Shown here one piece after another: positions 60,501 to 64,000 of a stretch of DNA of 64,000 bases. This stretch comes from Kordia sp. TARA_039_SRF (GTDB lineage Bacteria; Bacteroidota; Bacteroidia; Flavobacteriales; Flavobacteriaceae). Location: contig SMNH02000001.1 in assembly GCA_006383075.2 (NCBI GenBank), positions 561,945 through 625,944 on the forward strand, read 5' to 3'. The translations under genes and the position numbers were made by a program. Position 1 is the first letter of the stretch. Each line of letters begins with the position of its first letter. The notes under the pieces were generated by a model. That model ran no database searches. It had not been told where the DNA came from and saw only the letters and a program-made list of their open reading frames with translations.

Positions 60501-63500
60501 TTGCTCTTTTTGAATGAGATGCGGTTGAATGTTTGACGGCGGCAATAACGGGTTTTTCGGTTGCAACGCCGTTACGATAGATACTTCCGTCGGACTCGAA
60601 GTTGCTCTTGAAAACCAGTTGATTCCATACGAACCATAGTAATGCGTTCCACTGATAATTTGCTTGTGAACGAATAATGGTTGTCCAACTTCTGGCAGTG
60701 CAATTGGAAAGGCTTCGTAGCGTTCGGAAGCATTGGAAACCGTGGTGTCGGTATGTAAATAACGTTTGTCATGCGAAATCTCTGGTTTCTCCCAAACACC
60801 AGGATCTGGCTGTCCGTCACGTTGTTTTCTATACTCCAATCCTGCGTATACTGGAATGGTGTACTCCTTTGCTTCAAATTCTGAACTGTCTACATAAAAT
60901 ACTGGATTGTATACATCGTCTGGAATTTGCTCAGCGTAGAGTGTTACATAGCGTTTTCGACCATCGTGTGTATATCCGTCATCGTCTGTAATGCTTGAAG
61001 GTTCCGTAGTTTCTGTACCAAAATAGGCTCCAGGAATGACTTCATCTAAATCGATTGGTAATGGCAAACGTTCGTCAGAAGTTGCCGTTGGTAAACTCAT
61101 ACTTAAATGCTGTACTTCACGTGCGCCTTGTCCATCTTCTAAGTCGCCAAAAGTCACATATTCAGCAATGTACACAAATTCTCCTTGTTGTACTTGCGAA
61201 GCAACGTCTAAGAAACCTAATCCTAACATACGCGCCATGTGATAATCGTACGAAGCGATATTTAACATGTCGAGATTTGAGATTTCCATTACATCGTCTT
61301 CATCTTCTACCACAATATTTTCATCAACAGGAATTTCCTCAACGGCTTTTGGATTGTTAACATCATCACTCAATGCGATGTATTTTTCGACCACTTCTTT
61401 TAGATTTCTATCGTACACATCTGCTTCCACTACATTCCATTTGTTAACGTAGTTGTCGATATTTACAGTAGCATCATCGTTGAATCGTGGCCAGTTTCCA
61501 TCTACCAAACCTGCGGATGGTTCTAATTGTTGTAACGCCACATTGTCTTCTAGCGTTAACGCGTAGCTTCCCAATGGTGTCCATGCCTGATTTTCGTTGG
61601 TAGCTTCAATAAAGTCGCCGTATAATTCTACACGAACTTCCGTTAGATAGGTATTGTTTCCAACACTTCTAAACGAACGACCATTTTCACAAAGCATACG
61701 AACATTTTGCAAAGCTGTACTTGCAAAAGTTTTTCTATTGGTTACTTTTTTGAGTGCAATGAGCGTGTTTGTTGATACAGACAAGGTTTCCGTTTGCAAG
61801 GTACTGTTAGAAGCCGACGAACTCACTGTTGCTTCTACCGCGAAGAATAGGTGTCGTTTGCTTTCTATTTCAATCAATTCACTGCCATAGCTTTGTACGA
61901 ATCCTTGCGGATTGGTTGCTGGATTGATTGTTGAACGAACTTGTGAGTATTGCGCTTGATTTCTAAAATATACGTGGAAATCTTTTCCTTCAATTCGATA
62001 GATCCACAAACCATTTTCATCATCTACAAGATTTGGTGCTTGTGCAAAACTGATGGTTTTTGCTACTTTGGCATACGGCGTTCGGTACACACGAACAAAA
62101 TCATCTGGTTTATTGAAATTGTTGGTATTGCCCGCATAGTTTCCTTTTGGTAAGTGTTTTTCTCCTAAAGCACCTGAGAAAACCCAACGCGTATGAATTC
62201 CTTGTGCACTACCATCGTTACCTGTTGAACCTGCCGCTTGCAAGTAGAAATTCGGTGATTGAATGGACGTAAATTCGCTTTGCGGAAGTGATGTTGTATC
62301 ACAGTTTTCACTACAGTAATCAGTACGTTCTACTTCTAAATTGGTTGTTGCTACCGAAATGTTTTCGTACGTATGTGGCAAATCGCCAATAGTCGGCACA
62401 AATTCTACTGCTGTAAAGGCTTCTTGCGTGTATTCAGTCGCTGCAACATTTTCAGAGATACAGTTTTGCAATTCTAAATTGGTTTTTGCCAAGTAGGCTG
62501 CTTTTGTTCCTACAATTCCACCTACTAAAAGCAATTGCTCATCCGCATCATTCAACAACTGACTGATACTGTTTTTACTACCAAAGTTTAACTTTTTACG
62601 CCATAATTCATTCAACTGATAGTCAAATTTGAGTACTTCTGCTGCACGGTTTGTGGTGTAATTTGCTATACAATAAAACGTATCATTCGCACCTTGAACG
62701 AGTCGAACTGACGGACTGAGTTTGTCCGTTGCGCTTCCGAAATTCGTTGTTTTTACACTGTATGAGCTGAGTGTGCTGTTGAAATTACTAATGTATAGTT
62801 TGTTGGAGTTATCATTTACCGCAACCACAATATAGTTTTCCGAAGTCGTTGATGTTAAAATAGCGCCTGTGGTATAGATATACGAACCATTTCCTAAGCG
62901 TCTTCCCCAGTTGAGTCCTAAGTTATTATCAAACGAGAGTACAATTCCGTGACGAACTGTTTGTCCGCCCGGCGATGTTGCAGAACCTAAAATGGTAAAT
63001 CCAGCAGGAGTTGTTACTACGCCCATAATTTGCTCATCGGAAATACCTGCTACTTTTCTAGAGGAAAGTAGGTTTCCGTTTTCATCTAGTTTGTACAATT
63101 CCATATCGTCAATAGACGACGTTTCATTGAACCAAGCAGAAATGAGGTATTTTTGTGTTCCGCTGCTAAAATCGAGTGTTCGTATGCCTGTACTCATTCG
63201 CGTATTTGGAGAATGAAGTAGTTTAGACCAGATAATCGTTCCTGTAATGTCTATGCGGAACACAATTAGATGTACTCTATTGGTTTGCCCTGTTGCATAA
63301 TGTCCTAACACAATAGCACTTTGCCCGTCTGGACATGGCGCTACGGATGATAGTCCAATGTTGCGTTCTGCTACTGTGAGATGCTTTCGCCAAACAACTC
63401 CACTGTTATCATTACATAGCGTCACTACTCCACCATTTCCATTGCCTCCAACTGTTAAAACTCGATTGTTTGCTAAGGTGCATACCGAACTGTTTCCATC

Positions 63501-64000
63501 AAAAGCTCCGTTGCTTCGGAAAGAACTTGTAAAGTAACAATCGTTTGATGTTGGCGCTGCCAAACATGATTGTTCTGTTTCAATATTGGTTTCGTCAACC
63601 GTAGTTACTTCATAGTTTTGTATGGTAAACGACGTATTTTCAAATACAAAACTTCCAGCTTCTTTGACTAGGTTTTCTTTTGTAAGTGAAAAGTTATCGT
63701 TTGGATTGACACGAATACAATCGTTTTGCTCTAAAGCTGTATCTGCTTTTACTACTGATTTATTGTCCCAAACTTCATTGTCGTATCCAGTTCCAAAAGG
63801 AATAAATAGCAATGCGTTGTTTTTAGCATAAAAAGTGTCTGGATGCAAATACATATTGTCAAGTGTTTTTGACCATACGAGTGCTCTGCTGAAGTTAAAT
63901 TTTTGCACAATGGTTGAATGCGGCGTGGTGGTTCTGTCAATACCTAAACGGTAATATCCGTCATTGATATTGAATAGTTCTGAACTGTAGTAGTTAGATT
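57564..64000 (-). CDS. Giant multidomain protein, 5' end beyond the window
   Basis: At least 2144 residues. The frame is open through the right edge: the segment before the apparent GTG start at 63908 reads as coherent protein (INDGYYRLGIDRTTTPHSTI), so the true start lies outside. The N-terminal third is beta-rich with recurring W-x-(K/R)-x-L blades (IIWSKLLHSP, LNWGRRLGNG, ELWRKKLNFG), suggesting a propeller. The middle is acidic and has no family I recognise (VMEISNLDMLNIASYDYHMA, TDDDGYTHDGRKRYVTLYAE). The C-terminus has at least two fibronectin-III-like units (KKVNIYRAFNKLEAQ; NQIALQWDKTCYKGTYSLFK). No sorting domain is at its end. With the tail-fibre-like gene downstream it could belong to a phage-tail-like assembly. 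Confidence 0.75.
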   Translation of the reverse strand, partial: SNYYSSELFNINDGYYRLGIDRTTTPHSTIVQKFNFSRALVWSKTLDNMYLHPDTFYAKNNALLFIPFGTGYDNEVWDNKSVVKADTALEQNDCIRVNPNDNFSLTKENLVKEAGSFVFENTSFTIQNYEVTTVDETNIETEQSCLAAPTSNDCYFTSSFRSNGAFDGNSSVCTLANNRVLTVGGNGNGGVVTLCNDNSGVVWRKHLTVAERNIGLSSVAPCPDGQSAIVLGHYATGQTNRVHLIVFRIDITGTIIWSKLLHSPNTRMSTGIRTLDFSSGTQKYLISAWFNETSSIDDMELYKLDENGNLLSSRKVAGISDEQIMGVVTTPAGFTILGSATSPGGQTVRHGIVLSFDNNLGLNWGRRLGNGSYIYTTGAILTSTTSENYIVVAVNDNSNKLYISNFNSTLSSYSVKTTNFGSATDKLSPSVRLVQGANDTFYCIANYTTNRAAEVLKFDYQLNELWRKKLNFGSKNSISQLLNDADEQLLLVGGIVGTKAAYLAKTNLELQNCISENVAATEYTQEAFTAVEFVPTIGDLPHTYENISVATTNLEVERTDYCSENCDTTSLPQSEFTSIQSPNFYLQAAGSTGNDGSAQGIHTRWVFSGALGEKHLPKGNYAGNTNNFNKPDDFVRVYRTPYAKVAKTISFAQAPNLVDDENGLWIYRIEGKDFHVYFRNQAQYSQVRSTINPATNPQGFVQSYGSELIEIESKRHLFFAVEATVSSSASNSTLQTETLSVSTNTLIALKKVTNRKTFASTALQNVRMLCENGRSFRSVGNNTYLTEVRVELYGDFIEATNENQAWTPLGSYALTLEDNVALQQLEPSAGLVDGNWPRFNDDATVNIDNYVNKWNVVEADVYDRNLKEVVEKYIALSDDVNNPKAVEEIPVDENIVVEDEDDVMEISNLDMLNIASYDYHMARMLGLGFLDVASQVQQGEFVYIAEYVTFGDLEDGQGAREVQHLSMSLPTATSDERLPLPIDLDEVIPGAYFGTETTEPSSITDDDGYTHDGRKRYVTLYAEQIPDDVYNPVFYVDSSEFEAKEYTIPVYAGLEYRKQRDGQPDPGVWEKPEISHDKRYLHTDTTVSNASERYEAFPIALPEVGQPLFVHKQIISGTHYYGSYGINWFSRATSSPTEVSIVTALQPKNPLLPPSNIQPHLIQKEQPLLLTSAEEQLRYDAISGDKTLARISFDYHSYQELLDYTVEADAAITDTELVTDTTSIFDDNDEVFAENVDIFFRNEMPNNISGQVISVVDDPTNNLVSIVTVDEYYLSSVDQTLTPTILNGLESNYVGGVFIVGEQQHIIHEVIQTGGFPQFKVFKKEISDALVDDIPAPDAEELQAIEITNDGIFMAIENMQTPASWGTPNPQPLHVKVDTFDQIHREVVMVEGDNGELERHLEKTRGIWSDAANNHTTITEVDEVIDLDANGNPIMGHKGMYRITFHGIVLNQHIDYSETSDSVEWYRGIVRVHTQNHPNGKRKVLKVAKINNIKYVGDTSQSDVEVLAFDPLFSDGSGYDEIQTGTNVSVNFYPGYKVYLYENQTYGLTEANLLPGEDEEVRNSIIGLRSHDTDHPFYSNISIPKIMFAQKIVEAKQPEQPDGAKYATRPDFFGRSTYTITTEYTHKPHGVLFYRANDEALLNALYEKATVRQIREELKALGGNNEEYFANRWENFLDFVTLETEGDYRVYPPVGVSTENYKFPNPDKVALFEWANDIITRINENTAFPPDQAVTPFVADPNDAFTDVGNIAVGDPRLLGFVKGVLFNAFVPLTEVPVVYAYINGPSYTPVNKKQVLRDENGSVLLPSDPAFEMAPMMKTTSTSPHTTQFTDFNLDGTSNNIYFYAARELSSQMKLGEFSRALGPIKLVTSNAPEAPEVKRIMPVLENTVLGTPPRIQLEINSYPEIQDIKKVNIYRAFNKLEAQSIRTMTLVDSVDVDAAGLAGNALWTVYDDFADLDEVPYGDGLFYRLTVSRQIEYAEADYGGGSPQVVTDYAPSQASKIVASMMVEVENPPAPTLLYISEPIAANGDVNQIALQWDKTCYKGTYSLFKMNAQGNWVKIHEVTTNDAEVFVLLEDTALQDHSLATQDADGNTIYHHFKVVAQNTSGMQSTEENILTIPNEDNWVDIGGIGDMIVGTTFTIR

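Noticed and set aside
57564-63908. Full-length 2114-residue protein starting at GTG 63908
   Set aside because: The frame is open to the window edge and the upstream codons read as continuous, well-composed protein; the start is outside.

Overview
The window reads as chromosomal DNA of a marine member of the Flavobacteriaceae (Bacteroidota), most like Kordia. The signs are low GC, TonB-dependent receptor and GLPGLI genes, type IX secretion (T9SS) sorting domains, DUF5686, DUF6734, DUF4407 and DUF4230 proteins, Bacteroidota-type -7 promoters (TAnnTTTG), and many small lanthipeptide-like precursor genes. The genus is inferred from remembered families, not from a search.

Layout. 1-5.7 kb: an outer-membrane receptor-like gene (cut by the window edge) and two GLPGLI genes, divergent from a histidine kinase/OmpR regulator pair. 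Three GTTAAC repeats at exact 10-bp spacing sit between them. 6.5-9 kb: a secreted unknown, a deoxynucleoside kinase, RiPP precursor 1 and a methyltransferase. 9.1-15.7 kb: membrane and soluble pyrophosphatases, a DUF5686 outer-membrane protein and pdhB. 15.8-18.7 kb: a small RiPP-like locus made of a LanC-like protein, precursor 2 and a DUF6734 glycosyltransferase-like protein. 18.9-31.5 kb: etfBA, a bifunctional nuclease, a nucleoside transporter with a lipocalin-like front end, thyA, secreted TonB-C-like proteins (one frameshifted), a GNAT enzyme, a CBM48 protein, a membrane-anchored dihydrofolate reductase, a secreted DinB-like protein, fabD and lspA.

31.6-38.9 kb: a 24-bp minisatellite, three tandem RiPP precursors, an amidohydrolase/galE/aminotransferase run, kdtA, a coiled-coil lipoprotein and two more precursors. 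39-44.1 kb: two paralogous T9SS proteins carrying an S74 chaperone domain, tRNA-Leu(UAG) and an M20 dipeptidase. 44.2-48.5 kb: a structured intergenic element, a BlaI/BlaR1-type pair with two operator dyads, and a DUF4407 protein. 48.6-52.3 kb: a phosphorelay set (LytTR regulator, HPt, PAS-GAF kinase, receiver-only protein). 52.4-56.4 kb: small housekeeping genes and two Xre-type repressor paralogues with operator-like dyads. 56.8-64 kb: a tail-fibre-like protein and a giant protein (at least 2144 residues) that runs off the right edge.

The most interesting theme is a family of seven RiPP-like precursors. They share one leader (LxLxK..(V/I)S.L, then GG) but have very different Cys-rich cores, and they are scattered as singletons, a pair and a triplet. 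No lanthipeptide dehydratase is in the window. The only candidate maturation genes are a LanC-like protein lacking the usual zinc motifs and a DxD-containing DUF6734 protein, both flanking precursor 2. Other points of note are the 10-bp operator array, the 2TM-DHFR and lipocalin-CNT fusions, and a dispersed multi-hairpin element that fills two convergent gene gaps.
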